Made by a program: the position numbers and the translations under genes. This document shows positions 11,852 to 20,743 of a stretch of 64,000 bases of DNA, piece by piece. The notes under the pieces were generated by a model. That model was not told where the DNA came from and made no database searches. It was given only the letters and a program-made list of their open reading frames with translations. The stretch covers positions 62,001 through 126,000 of the forward strand of contig NZ_BCWR01000012.1 in NCBI RefSeq assembly GCF_001592305.1, written 5' to 3'. The stretch is from Hydrogenophaga taeniospiralis CCUG 15921. GTDB taxonomy: Bacteria > Pseudomonadota > Gammaproteobacteria > Burkholderiales > Burkholderiaceae_C. How positions within the stretch are numbered: the stretch's first letter is position 1; every line of letters begins with the position of its first letter.

Positions 11852-12304
11852 ATGAACGCCATTCAAGACCAGAACCTGAGTGCACCCCAGCTCATCCAGC
11901 TGACCCAAGCCATGCTCGCGGTGGCCCAGGTGGACGGCATCCACCCCGCCGAAGCGGCCCTGATCGGGCAGTTCTACGAAAGCTCGCGCACGGCGGACAT
12001 GCCGAGCACCGCCTCGGTGCTGTCGGGCAGCCACGCCTTCGACGCCCAGGCCATGGCCGGTTGCCCGGCCTCCGTGGCCGACACCCTGGTGCTGATGTGC
12101 CTCATGACCGGCCATGCCGACGGCCACCTGAGCGCCGAAGAGCGCGCCATGGTGAAGTCGTTCGCCACCGCCCTGGGCGTGGACGCGGCCCGCTTTGACG
12201 CGCTGCTGGGCCAGGTGCGCGACGAGCTCATTGGCGCCATCTCGCACCTGCCCGACGCCGGTTCCGTCGCGAACGTGGTGCACGAGCTCACGGCCACCGA
12301 CTGA
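11852..12304 (+). CDS. TerB-like tellurite-resistance family protein
   Basis: 150 residues from the ATG at 11852, preceded by GATGAGGA; an in-frame ATG at 11837 is less likely. The chain is helical and repeats the TerB pattern of an acidic turn followed by a helix: AVAQVDGIHPAEAALI near residue 25 and TGHADGHLSAEERAMVKSF near 90. TerB folds bind divalent metals through these acidic loops and occur in membrane-associated stress systems with PspA-like and AAA proteins. It closes the seven-gene cluster and faces a convergent P-type ATPase gene across a GC-rich hairpin. Tellurite resistance itself is not implied. Confidence 0.82.
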   Translation: MNAIQDQNLSAPQLIQLTQAMLAVAQVDGIHPAEAALIGQFYESSRTADMPSTASVLSGSHAFDAQAMAGCPASVADTLVLMCLMTGHADGHLSAEERAMVKSFATALGVDAARFDALLGQVRDELIGAISHLPDAGSVANVVHELTATD

Positions 12305-12326
12305 GGCGGCCGCCCGATCGGGTGCG

Positions 12327-12344
12327 GGGCGCCTCGCGGCGCCC
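12327..12344. terminator. GC hairpin between convergent terB-like and P-type ATPase genes
   Basis: GGGCGCC, a 4-nt loop TCGC, then GGCGCCC form a perfect 7-bp stem in the 43-nt gap between two converging genes. There is no T run on either side, so this may be a weak bidirectional terminator or an mRNA 3' end stabiliser. Confidence 0.4.
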
Positions 12345-12347
12345 GCG

Positions 12348-15044
12348 TCACATGCGCCGCACCCCGAAGCGGCGCAACACCGCCTTCTCGATTTCCACCA
12401 CCACGAACTTCGCGCTCGCCAGCGCGGTGATCAGCAGCCACGACCACGCATCCAGCGGCGCCGTGCCGAACAGCGCCTGCATCGGCGGCGCGTAGGTGAA
12501 CAGCGCCTGCAGCCCCAGCGTGATCACGCAGGCCCAGATCGCGATGGCGTTGCCCGCCAGGGTCTCCCAGCGGAAGGCGCTGGCGGTGAAATGGCGCACG
12601 TTGAACAGGTAGAAGATCTCGCTCATCACCAACATGTTGACCACCGCGGTGCGCGCCACTTCGATGGAGCTGCCGCGCGAGAGCTCCCAGCCGTAGACCA
12701 CGAAGGTGGCCGCCACCATCAGCACCGTGATGTAGGCGATACGCACGAACAGCAGCCGCGTGATCAGCGGTTCGCCGGCCGGACGCGGCGGGCGGCGCAT
12801 CACGCCGTCTTCGGCGGGCTCGAAGGCCAGCGCCATGTCCAGCGTGATGCTGGTGACCATGTTGACCCAAAGGATCTGCCCGGCCGTGACCGGCAGCGCC
12901 AGGCCCGCGAACACCGCGATCAGGATCAGGCCGGCCTCGCCGCCGTTGGTGGGCAGGATGAACAACAGCGACTTCTTGATGTTGTCGAACACACGGCGGC
13001 CTTCGCGCACCGCGTGGGCGATGGTGGCGAAGTTGTCGTCGGTGAGCACCAGGTCGGCCGCCTCGCGCGCGGCATCCGTCCCCCGCTGGCCCATGGCCAC
13101 GCCGATGTCAGCGGCCTTGAGCGCGGGCGCGTCGTTCACGCCGTCGCCCGTCATGGCCACCAACTCACCCTGGCTCTGCAGCGCGGCCACCAGGCGCAAT
13201 TTATGTTCGGGGCTGGCGCGCGCGACCACGTCGGTCTGGCCCAGGCGGGTGGTCAGGGCCGCGTCGTCCAGGGTGTCGATTTCGCTGCCGGTGATCGGGT
13301 CGCCGTCGCGCAGGCCCAGGCTGGCGCCGATGGCGGCGGCCGTGGTGGCATGGTCGCCGGTGATCATGAGCACGCGCACGCCGGCCTGCAGGCACTCAGT
13401 GACCGCGGCCACCGCCTCGGGGCGCGGCGGGTCCATCAGTCCCACCAGACCGAGCAGGGTGAAGCGCGGCGTGATGTGCTCCAGCGTGAGTTCGCTGGTG
13501 CCCGCGGGCAGCTCGCACTCGGCCAGGGCCAGCACGCGCTGGCCCTGGCGCGCGGCCCCGTCCATGCGCGCCTGCCAGGCCGCGGCGTCCAGCGGCTGGC
13601 CCGCCGCGTCGCGCACGCACAGGCCCAGCACACGCTCGGGCGCGCCCTTGAGCAGGGCCAGCACGCGGCCATGGTGGTCGTGGTGCAGCGTGGCCATGTA
13701 GCGGTTTTCCGACTCGAAGGGCAGGCTGTCGATGCGCGGGGCGCGCGCGGTCTCGGCGGCCAGGTCCAGCCCGGCCTTGAGCGCCAGCGTGAGCAGCGCG
13801 CCTTCGGTCGGGTCGCCGGCCAGCGTCCAGCCACCCGCCGCGTCGTGGTGCAGCTGCGCGTCGTTGCACAGCAGGGCACAGCGCGACAGGCGCATCACGC
13901 CGTCGTGGCGCTCGGGCATGATGGTCTGGCCATCGACATGAAAACCGCCCTCGGGCGCGTAGCCGGCACCGCTCACGTCCACGCTGTCGGCCACCACCAT
14001 CACACGCACCGCGGTCATTTCATTCTTCGTCAGCGTGCCGGTCTTGTCGGTGCAGATCACGCCCACCGAGCCCAGCGTCTCCACCGCCGGCAGGCGCCGT
14101 ACGATGGCGCGCTGCCCGGCCATGGCGGCGGTGCCGATGGCCAGCGTGATGGTGACGATGGCGGGCAGGCCTTCGGGGATCGCGGCCACGGCCAGGCCCA
14201 CCACGGCCAGGAAGATATCGAGCGGCGGCAGGCCGCCCACCCGGCTACCCCACAGAAAGGTCGCCACGCTCACCAGCAGGATGAAAAAGGTGATCTGACG
14301 CGCGAACTGGTCGAGCCGGCGCGTGAGCGGCGTGGCCAGGGTCCGCAGCTCCGAGACCATGCGCCCGATGCGGCCGATCTCGGTGCGCGCACCGGTGGCC
14401 ACCACCAGGCCCGTGCCCTGCCCCACCGCCACCACGGTGCCGGCGTAGGCCATGCCGGCGCGCTCGGCCAGCGGCGCCAGCGGTGCCACCGGCGCACTGT
14501 CCTTGTCCACCGGCAGCGACTCGCCGGTGAGCGCGGCCTCGTCGATGCGCAGGTTCTTCGCGGCCAGCAGGCGCAGGTCGGCCGGCACGCGCGTGCCCGA
14601 CTCGATCAGCACCACGTCGCCCGGAACCAGTTGCGCGGCGTCGATCTCGTGGCGCTCGCCGTCGCGCAGCACCATGGCGCGGCTGGCCAGCATGGCGTGC
14701 ACCGCTTCGAGCGCGCGTTCGGCCTTGCCTTCCTGGACGAAGCCGATCACCGCGTTGATGAGCACCACGCCGAAGATCACGGCGGCGTCGATGACGTCCT
14801 CCAGCCAGAGCGTGGTGAAGCCTGCGGCCAGCAAGACATAGATCAACAGGTTGTGGAACTGCGCCGCAAAGCGCCGCAGCCAGCCCGGGCGCTCGGCGGC
14901 GGCGAGCTGGTTGGGGCCGTGCCGGGCCAGGCGCTCACGCGCTTCGCGGCTGGAGAGGCCGGCCTCGCTGGCGGCGAGGGTCTGCAGCGCGTCAGCGGCG
15001 GCCAGCGCGTGCCAGGTTTCGGGAGGGATGGCGTCGCGGTTCAT
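12348..15044 (-). CDS. P-type cation-transporting ATPase (P2A/SERCA-like)
   Basis: 898 residues from the ATG at 15044; an upstream TTG start at 15092 is unlikely. The parts appear in order: a cation-ATPase N domain (LSSREARERLARHGPNQL), the actuator loop ALTGESLPV, the membrane motif AAIPEGLPA, and the phosphorylation site DKTGTLT with D333. The hinge is TGDGVNDAPALKAADIG. A C-terminal cation-ATPase domain with about six membrane helices follows. The PEGLP motif is typical of Ca2+ or Na+ type pumps, not of copper or zinc pumps (no CPC). The substrate cannot be fixed further. It converges on the TerB-like gene and stands alone on its strand. Confidence 0.93.
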   Translation of the reverse strand: MNRDAIPPETWHALAAADALQTLAASEAGLSSREARERLARHGPNQLAAAERPGWLRRFAAQFHNLLIYVLLAAGFTTLWLEDVIDAAVIFGVVLINAVIGFVQEGKAERALEAVHAMLASRAMVLRDGERHEIDAAQLVPGDVVLIESGTRVPADLRLLAAKNLRIDEAALTGESLPVDKDSAPVAPLAPLAERAGMAYAGTVVAVGQGTGLVVATGARTEIGRIGRMVSELRTLATPLTRRLDQFARQITFFILLVSVATFLWGSRVGGLPPLDIFLAVVGLAVAAIPEGLPAIVTITLAIGTAAMAGQRAIVRRLPAVETLGSVGVICTDKTGTLTKNEMTAVRVMVVADSVDVSGAGYAPEGGFHVDGQTIMPERHDGVMRLSRCALLCNDAQLHHDAAGGWTLAGDPTEGALLTLALKAGLDLAAETARAPRIDSLPFESENRYMATLHHDHHGRVLALLKGAPERVLGLCVRDAAGQPLDAAAWQARMDGAARQGQRVLALAECELPAGTSELTLEHITPRFTLLGLVGLMDPPRPEAVAAVTECLQAGVRVLMITGDHATTAAAIGASLGLRDGDPITGSEIDTLDDAALTTRLGQTDVVARASPEHKLRLVAALQSQGELVAMTGDGVNDAPALKAADIGVAMGQRGTDAAREAADLVLTDDNFATIAHAVREGRRVFDNIKKSLLFILPTNGGEAGLILIAVFAGLALPVTAGQILWVNMVTSITLDMALAFEPAEDGVMRRPPRPAGEPLITRLLFVRIAYITVLMVAATFVVYGWELSRGSSIEVARTAVVNMLVMSEIFYLFNVRHFTASAFRWETLAGNAIAIWACVITLGLQALFTYAPPMQALFGTAPLDAWSWLLITALASAKFVVVEIEKAVLRRFGVRRM

Positions 15045-15123
15045 GGAAGGACCATAACCGAGACCCGTGACGCGAGCCACCGACCGGATCAAGCGGCGCG
15101 AAGCGCTGCGGGGGAGTTCCTGC

Positions 15124-15861
15124 CTATGCCCAGACCAAGCGGTGGTGGTCGAAGCCCGCCTCCAGCGTCGGCTTGACCACCTGGAAATACGGCGAGACGT
15201 CGAAATCGCGCGGCGTGTACAGGCTGTGGTGGCGCACGTGCAGGATCTGGCGCACGCAGTCCTGGCAGTGCGGATCGTTCAGCAGGGCCACCTCGACGAT
15301 GGGCAGAATGGGGTAGTTGACCGACGCGAAGGCCTGCGCGATCAGCGTCGAGCAAATGGCGCGCGTGGGGTCGCCACTGCCCAGCGCGAGCAGGCGGCGG
15401 CGCCAGCGCGTGGGCACGGGTGGCGTGGGCAGCAGGTAGCGCGCCAGATCGACGATGTTTTTCAGGTCGTAGTGGTGGCCCAGGCGCTGCACGGCGAACC
15501 TGCACACGGCCTGTGCTTCGTCGGCGCGCAGGCTGGCCGGCCGGCAGATGCGGCAGTGCAGGCCGGCAAAGGCCGCCAGCGGCACCGCGCGCACACCGGC
15601 GCTGATGTCGGCCTCGACCACATCGAGCGCCCCGTCCCCACCACCGGCGATCGGCCCCACGTAGAGCGCCGCGTGCGACCAGGTGGACTGCGTCAGGTAC
15701 TTGATCGCCGTGCTCACGCGCGAGTTGCCCTCCACCAGGATCACGTCGCCCGGGCGCACGCAGGCGGCCAGCAGCACCGTGTCGGTGGGGAACCCGATGC
15801 TCGCGGTATGCCCCGGTGCGCCGAGGTAGCGAGCCAGCGCACTGCCTATCCATTGCCTCAT
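15124..15861 (-). CDS. YiiX/YebB-like permuted papain-fold protein
   Basis: 245 residues. The pattern fits circularly permuted NlpC/P60 papain-like enzymes (YaeF/YiiX group). A PGDVILVEG strand comes first, then the His in STWSHAALYVG (near residue 65), and the Cys in AICSTLIAQAF (near 170). In this group the His precedes the Cys, opposite to normal papain order. Such proteins are thought to be amidases or thioesterases acting on lipid or peptide bonds. There is no clear signal peptide. It is divergent from the flavoprotein gene (start codons 72 nt apart). Confidence 0.72.
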   Translation of the reverse strand: MRQWIGSALARYLGAPGHTASIGFPTDTVLLAACVRPGDVILVEGNSRVSTAIKYLTQSTWSHAALYVGPIAGGGDGALDVVEADISAGVRAVPLAAFAGLHCRICRPASLRADEAQAVCRFAVQRLGHHYDLKNIVDLARYLLPTPPVPTRWRRRLLALGSGDPTRAICSTLIAQAFASVNYPILPIVEVALLNDPHCQDCVRQILHVRHHSLYTPRDFDVSPYFQVVKPTLEAGFDHHRLVWA

Positions 15862-15933
15862 GCCTTGTGTCTTCCGGTGTAAGAATGGCAGACCCTGCGC
15901 GACTCAACAGGACCCCAACCCGAGAACCGTGCC

Positions 15934-18096
15934 GTGAACTTCCGCAAACTCCTGCTGCTGGCGACCGTGCTGCTGGCCATCGTCGCCTTTTTCACGTTCG
16001 ATCTCAACCGCTATTTCAGCCTTGCCTATCTGCAGGAGAGCCAGGCCCGATTCGCCGAACTGCGGGCCCAGCAGCCCCTGGCGCTCGCGCTGGGGTATTT
16101 CGTGGTCTACGTCGCCGTCACGGCGCTCTCGCTGCCCGGCGCCACCATCGTCACGCTCGCGGGCGGCGCGATTTTCGGCCTGGGCTGGGGCCTGCTCATA
16201 GTGTCCTTCGCCTCCAGCATCGGCGCCACGCTGGCTTTCCTGACCGCGCGTTTCCTCCTGCGCGACGCGGTGCAGGCGCGCTTTGGCCAGCGCCTGGCCG
16301 AGGTGGACAAAGGCATCCAGAAGGAAGGCGCGTTCTACCTGTTCACCCTGCGCCTGACTCCGGTGGTGCCGTTTTTCCTGATCAACCTGCTGATGGGCCT
16401 GACGAAGATGAAGGCCTGGACGTTCTACTGGGTGAGCCAGATCGGCATGCTGGCCGGCACGGCGGTGTACGTGAACGCGGGCACGCAGCTGGGCCAGCTC
16501 AGCTCGCTGCAGGGCATCCTGAGTCCGGCACTGCTCGGCTCGTTCGTACTGCTGGGCCTGTTCCCGCTGATCGCGCGCCGCATTGTGGACGGGGTGAAGC
16601 GCCGCCAGGTCTATGCCAAATGGGCCGGCGTGCGCCCCCAGCGCTTCGACCGCAACCTGATCGTGATCGGCGCCGGCGCGGGCGGCCTGGTCTCGGCCTA
16701 CATCGCTGCCGCCGTGAAGGCCCAGGTGACGTTGATCGAGGCGCACAAGATGGGCGGCGACTGCCTGAACTACGGCTGCGTGCCGAGCAAGGCGCTGATC
16801 AAGAGCGCCACGCTGGCGCACCAGATGCGCCACGCGTCGAACTACGGCCTGAGCGACGCGACCCCTGCCTTCAGCTTCAAGGCCGTGATGCAGCGCATCC
16901 ACGACGTGATCAAAGCCATCGAGCCGCACGACAGCGTGGAGCGCTACACCGGCTTGGGGGTGGAGGTGCTGCAGGGCTATGCAACGCTGTTGAACCCGTG
17001 GACGGTGGAGGTTGCTCTGAACGATGGCGGCACCCAGCGATTGACGGCACGCAGCATCGTCATTGCCGCCGGTGCCCGGCCCTTCGTACCGCCGCTGCCG
17101 GGACTGAATGAAGTCGGCTATGTGACCAGCGACACGCTGTGGGATGCGTTCGCCAAGCTCGACGACGTGCCCCAGCGCCTGGTGGTGCTGGGCGGCGGCC
17201 CGATCGGCTGCGAGCTGGCCCAGGCCTTTGCCCGCCTGGGTGCGCAGGTGACGCAGGTGGAGATGGCGCCGCGCATCATGCTGCGCGAAGACGAGGAGGT
17301 GAGCGCGCTCGCGAAAACGGCGCTGGCCGCGGACGGTGTGGCGGTGCTGACGGGCCACAAGGCTCTGCGCTGCGAGGCCGTGGGCGGCGAGAAGATTCTG
17401 GTGGTGGAACACGAAGGCGTAGAGAAGCGCATTCCCTTCGACCAGCTCATCTGCGCCGTGGGCCGCGTGGCGCGGCTGCAGGGCTACGGGCTGGAAGAGC
17501 TGGGCATCCCGACGAACAAGACCGTCGAGACCAATGAGTACCTGCAGACCATCTACCCGAACATCTACGCGGCCGGCGACGTGGCCGGACCCTACCAGTT
17601 CACCCACGTGGCCGCGCACCAGGCCTGGTACGCGGCGGTGAACGCGCTGTTCGGCGATTTCAAAAAATTCAAGGCCGACTACTCCGTGATCCCCTGGGCC
17701 ACCTTCATCGCCCCCGAGGTGGCGCGCGTGGGCCTGAACGAGCAGGAAGCGAAGGAAAAGAACATCCCTTACGAAGTCACGAAGTACGGCATCGACGACC
17801 TGGACCGCGCGATCGCCGACAGCGAAGCCCATGGCTTCGTGAAGGTGCTCACGGTGCCGGGCAAGGACACGATCCTGGGCGTGACCCTCGTCGGCACACA
17901 CGCGGGCGACCTGCTGGCCGAATACGTGCTGGCCATGAAACACGGCCTGGGCCTGAACAAGATTCTGGGCACCATCCACACCTACCCCACCCTGGCCGAG
18001 GCCAACAAGTACGCCGCGGGCGAATGGAAGCGCGCGCACGCACCACAGCGGCTGCTGGCCTGGGTGGCGAAATACCACGCCTGGAAACGCGGATGA
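15934..18096 (+). CDS. TVP38/DedA membrane domain fused to class-I flavin disulfide oxidoreductase
   Basis: 720 residues with a GTG start. Residues ~1-225 are a SNARE-associated TVP38/DedA (VTT) domain, with LSLPGATIVTLAGGAIFG and several membrane helices. From ~240 follows a complete FAD/NAD(P) disulfide oxidoreductase. It has the FAD loop VIGAGAGGLVSAYIAA, the redox pair in GGDCLNYGCVPSKALI, the NAD loop VVLGGGPIGCELAQ, GDVAGPYQFTH, and the C-terminal HTYPTLAEA carrying the conserved His. The second half resembles mercuric reductase or dihydrolipoamide dehydrogenase but lacks mercuric C-terminal cysteines. Likely a membrane-tethered electron-transfer enzyme; substrate unknown. Its stop overlaps the ATGA start of the next gene. 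Confidence 0.9.
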   Translation: MNFRKLLLLATVLLAIVAFFTFDLNRYFSLAYLQESQARFAELRAQQPLALALGYFVVYVAVTALSLPGATIVTLAGGAIFGLGWGLLIVSFASSIGATLAFLTARFLLRDAVQARFGQRLAEVDKGIQKEGAFYLFTLRLTPVVPFFLINLLMGLTKMKAWTFYWVSQIGMLAGTAVYVNAGTQLGQLSSLQGILSPALLGSFVLLGLFPLIARRIVDGVKRRQVYAKWAGVRPQRFDRNLIVIGAGAGGLVSAYIAAAVKAQVTLIEAHKMGGDCLNYGCVPSKALIKSATLAHQMRHASNYGLSDATPAFSFKAVMQRIHDVIKAIEPHDSVERYTGLGVEVLQGYATLLNPWTVEVALNDGGTQRLTARSIVIAAGARPFVPPLPGLNEVGYVTSDTLWDAFAKLDDVPQRLVVLGGGPIGCELAQAFARLGAQVTQVEMAPRIMLREDEEVSALAKTALAADGVAVLTGHKALRCEAVGGEKILVVEHEGVEKRIPFDQLICAVGRVARLQGYGLEELGIPTNKTVETNEYLQTIYPNIYAAGDVAGPYQFTHVAAHQAWYAAVNALFGDFKKFKADYSVIPWATFIAPEVARVGLNEQEAKEKNIPYEVTKYGIDDLDRAIADSEAHGFVKVLTVPGKDTILGVTLVGTHAGDLLAEYVLAMKHGLGLNKILGTIHTYPTLAEANKYAAGEWKRAHAPQRLLAWVAKYHAWKRG

Positions 18097-18875
18097 CACC
18101 CACCATGACCCACCACCGCCAGGCCCTGGCCCTGCTCACCCTCTCGCTGGCCGGCGCCGCCGCCCCGGCCCAGACCAGCACCAACCTGCCCCCGCTGCTG
18201 CAGGACGATGGCGCGCTACACCCAGCCTGGCGCGTGGTCGGCTACCCCAAAAAACACGCCGAGCTGCCGCCGACCCGCTTCGAGGCCGGCACGGTGGACG
18301 GCGAACGCGCGCTCAAGGTGTCCACCGCCTCGTCCTACGGCACGCTGGTCAACGGCTGGAGCGGCCCCGTGCCCGCCCGGCTGCAATGGCGCTGGCGGCT
18401 GGACCAGCCGCTCTCGGGCGCCCGGGTGCCGGTCGACATCCTCAGCAAGGCCGGCGACGACGCCGCGCTCAAGGTCTGCGTGATGTTCGACCACCCGATG
18501 GAACGGGTGCCGTTCTGGGAGCGCACCGTGCTGCGCCTGGCGCGCGGCGTGAGCGGCGAGGCGCTGCCCGCGGCCACGCTGTGCTACCTGTGGGACAGCT
18601 CCCACCCGGCGCTCACCGAAGGCGCCAACCCCTACAGCCGCCGCGTGCGCTTCATCAGCCTGCAAGGCCGCGGTGCGCCGCTGGCGCGCTGGGTGGACGA
18701 GTCGCGCGACGTGGCGCAAGATTTCTCCCGGCTCTTCGCCGACGAGTTGCCGCAGGGTGCCCAGACACCGCGCGACGCCCTGCCCCGCATCACCACGGTG
18801 CTGATCGGCGCCGACAGCGACAACACGGCGAGCCACAGCACCGGTTGGGTGGCCGGGCTGCGCTGGGCGGACTGA
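18093..18875 (+). CDS. DUF3047 domain periplasmic protein
   Basis: 260 residues from the ATG at 18093, overlapping the previous stop codon by 4 nt (a second ATG at 18105 is possible). The signal peptide ends near APAQT. The rest follows DUF3047: LQWRWRLDQPL, GDDAALKVCVMFD, a YLWDSS segment, NPYSRRVRFISLQ, DESRDVAQDF and IGADSDNTASHS. The family is beta-rich and uncharacterised. Coupling to the TVP38-flavoprotein gene suggests the two act together at the membrane. No catalytic residues can be assigned. Confidence 0.82.
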   Translation: MTPTMTHHRQALALLTLSLAGAAAPAQTSTNLPPLLQDDGALHPAWRVVGYPKKHAELPPTRFEAGTVDGERALKVSTASSYGTLVNGWSGPVPARLQWRWRLDQPLSGARVPVDILSKAGDDAALKVCVMFDHPMERVPFWERTVLRLARGVSGEALPAATLCYLWDSSHPALTEGANPYSRRVRFISLQGRGAPLARWVDESRDVAQDFSRLFADELPQGAQTPRDALPRITTVLIGADSDNTASHSTGWVAGLRWAD

Positions 18876-18894
18876 GAGACTGAGAGTCTTTCGC

Positions 18895-19116
18895 TCAGCC
18901 CTTTTTGCCGCCCACGGCCAGCAGCACCGCGCCCACGACGATGGCGCCGATGCCCGCCCACACGGGCACATTGACCGTTTCCTTCTCCTCCACCTTGAGC
19001 TCGATCGGCCCGAGCTTGAGCGCGGTGGTGTCCTTGGTGTAGCTGAAGCTGCCGTAAACCAGGCCCAGCGCGCCCCCGACGATGAAAAGAATGGCCACGA
19101 TTCGGGTGATGTTCAC
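18895..19116 (-). CDS. Small two-helix membrane protein (DUF3185-like)
   Basis: 73 residues. The GTG at 19116 is chosen because CCGGAGA lies 7 nt upstream; a longer frame to 19185 has no such signal. Helix 1 is IVAILFIVGGALGLVYGSFSY and helix 2 is WAGIGAIVVGAVLLAVG; between them is a charged loop with KLGPIELKVEEKE. The layout resembles the DUF3185 group of small inner-membrane proteins. No function is known. It converges with the DUF3047 gene 19 nt away. Confidence 0.7.
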   Translation of the reverse strand: MNITRIVAILFIVGGALGLVYGSFSYTKDTTALKLGPIELKVEEKETVNVPVWAGIGAIVVGAVLLAVGGKKG

Positions 19117-19320
19117 GGGTGTATCTCCGGTGCGCGACACCCAACCCCGGAGCCGGCGGCGCCAAGGCGGGTGACAAAAAAACATTGAAACACACTTCGA
19201 GCGGTGCGAGCTGCGTTCGCTCCGGCCCTGACGTCCGCCTCAGGAACCGCTCCCGTTGTGGCCATGGAACGCCCGCCACAACGTTACCCGCCACGGGCAC
19301 AGGAGGGACGGGCCCTGGCC

Positions 19321-20043
19321 TTATTTGCTGGTCGCCACCGGAGCGGCCTGCGCCGCCGCTGTCGGCTGCATGCCACCTTCCCACCAGCGCTGCACCGCCG
19401 CACGGTCGAACGCTGGGAGCGGCGCATTTTCGATGGTGGCCGTTGTGAGCGCGGGGAAGTGGGAGCGGAACAGCGCAAGGTCCTTCTCCGACAGGTTTTC
19501 CGCAGTCACATCCCAGGTGCCACCGGACAAGCCCGTCACCGACTGGTCAATCAAGGGAATCACCGGTCCGGCACGGAACTCTTCCCCTTGCCGGGGCCGC
19601 AGCTTGGCCGTGAGCCGACCCACATAGGTGATCGAGTTCGGCTTCACATTCAGGTCCATCAACAGGGGAACCACGAAGGTTCCGATAAACGGAAACCCCT
19701 TGGCCTGGCCCATCACTTCGCCCATCTTGTACTGGCCTGGTTTCAAAGCCATGCGCGTCAGGTAGACGGTGCGCTCCCCGTCCTTCACAGTGTCTTCGTC
19801 CTCATCCAGCTTGAAGTTCTGCCGTTCTTCCTTGCTTTGGGCGTTCGGCTGCTCGAGCTTCACCACAAATGGCGTCGGGACGTAGCGGCTGTCGTCGGAT
19901 CGAGACACCTCGAGGGCCATCAGCACGACGGACTTCTCGCTGGTGTCGATGGTCTTGGCTTCTTTGTCAAAGGCCATTGGATTGACGGTTGCGCACCCGG
20001 CGAGGGCAACACAGAGGGACATGGCGCCCAGAAATCGATTCAC
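19321..20043 (-). CDS. Predicted outer-membrane lipoprotein of unknown function
   Basis: 240 residues from a GTG at 20043 with a strong GGAGG 7 nt upstream. The N-terminus is a lipoprotein signal with lipobox LAGC (Cys near residue 17). The mature part is beta-strand rich (VVLMALEVSRSDDSRYVP, TVYLTRMALKPGQYKM, GTFVVPLLMDLNVKPNS), as in small immunoglobulin-like or DUF-type periplasmic lipoproteins. The C-terminal 40 residues are Ala/Pro-rich. I do not recognise the family. It stands alone between gaps of 204 and 254 nt, in which I see no gene. Confidence 0.75.
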   Translation of the reverse strand: MNRFLGAMSLCVALAGCATVNPMAFDKEAKTIDTSEKSVVLMALEVSRSDDSRYVPTPFVVKLEQPNAQSKEERQNFKLDEDEDTVKDGERTVYLTRMALKPGQYKMGEVMGQAKGFPFIGTFVVPLLMDLNVKPNSITYVGRLTAKLRPRQGEEFRAGPVIPLIDQSVTGLSGGTWDVTAENLSEKDLALFRSHFPALTTATIENAPLPAFDRAAVQRWWEGGMQPTAAAQAAPVATSK

Positions 20044-20297
20044 TTTTTTTCCTCCGATGATTGAATGGGGTTGTGACAGAACAACGCTGGCGTTGTTCGA
20101 CACCCCCCGGGAATGGCCGCTTCACAGCGGTTCCCGCAGTCGCGGGAGCCGACACGCTATCACGGCCAAAACGGCCACTTCGCTGAGGTGCGGCATGTTG
20201 TCCGAGCACGGTGGATCAACGGTCGTTGTTGCCGCCGGAAGGACGCCCATCTATGGCGCGCGTGCAACAACCAAGGCGCCGCCCGGTGCGACCCGAC

Positions 20298-20717
20298 TCA
20301 CCCCGCCAGCGCCCACCCCAGGAGCATCAGCATGGCAATGACCACCCCATTGCTGGCGGCGAACACCACAAACCGGTGGACCACGTGGTTGTAGGTCAGG
20401 TAGATCACGCTGTGCAGCAGGCGCAATCCGAGGTAGAGCCACGCCAGGCTCAACAGGGCGGGTGTCACATTGCCCGTCACGAAGCCGATGATGCTCACGG
20501 TATAGAACAGCACCGGGACTTCCACGAGGTTCATGAACAGCCGGTTGGGCAAGGCCACATCCGTGGGCACGCGATCGGACTCGCCACAGGCAAAATCAGC
20601 CGCCGTCACCCGCCCGGCAAAGGCGGCCCGAAAGCGACGGATGGGCACCTGCACCAGAACGAGAAACGTCCACGCCACCAGAATCAGCGTGGGCCAGAAG
20701 ATGCTGCTCTGCTTCAC
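20298..20717 (-). CDS. MAPEG family membrane protein
   Basis: 139 residues from a GTG at 20717 with AGGAGGA upstream. Four hydrophobic segments and the conserved MAPEG pattern are visible: PNRLFMNLVEVPVLFY, then a YLGLRLLHSVIYL segment and a basic NHVVHRF. MAPEG proteins (microsomal glutathione transferase and related) handle lipid peroxides and electrophiles with glutathione in the membrane. Bacterial members of this short class have no proven substrate. It starts 26 nt from the end of the alpha/beta hydrolase gene, so the two are probably co-transcribed. Confidence 0.85.
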   Translation of the reverse strand: MKQSSIFWPTLILVAWTFLVLVQVPIRRFRAAFAGRVTAADFACGESDRVPTDVALPNRLFMNLVEVPVLFYTVSIIGFVTGNVTPALLSLAWLYLGLRLLHSVIYLTYNHVVHRFVVFAASNGVVIAMLMLLGWALAG

Positions 20718-20743
20718 GATGCCCTCCTCCTGCTTGCCCTTAT

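Noticed and set aside
9733-11862. 709-codon frame antisense to the AAA+ ATPase
   Set aside because: Gly/Arg/His-rich shadow of a strongly supported gene; no domain or start signal.
11852-12304. Tellurite resistance function for the TerB-like gene
   Set aside because: No other ter genes (terC, terD, terE) are present; TerB folds occur in many stress systems.
12195-15176. 993-codon open frame opposite the P-type ATPase
   Set aside because: Low-complexity Arg/His/Gln-rich product typical of antisense frames in GC-rich genes; the ATPase on the other strand has all family motifs.
15934-18096. Mercuric reductase
   Set aside because: N-terminal HMA domain and C-terminal Cys pair are absent; the N-terminus is a TVP38 domain instead.
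15904-18099. 731-codon frame antisense to the TVP38-flavoprotein gene
   Set aside because: Shadow frame; composition unlike a real protein, and the sense gene is unmistakable.
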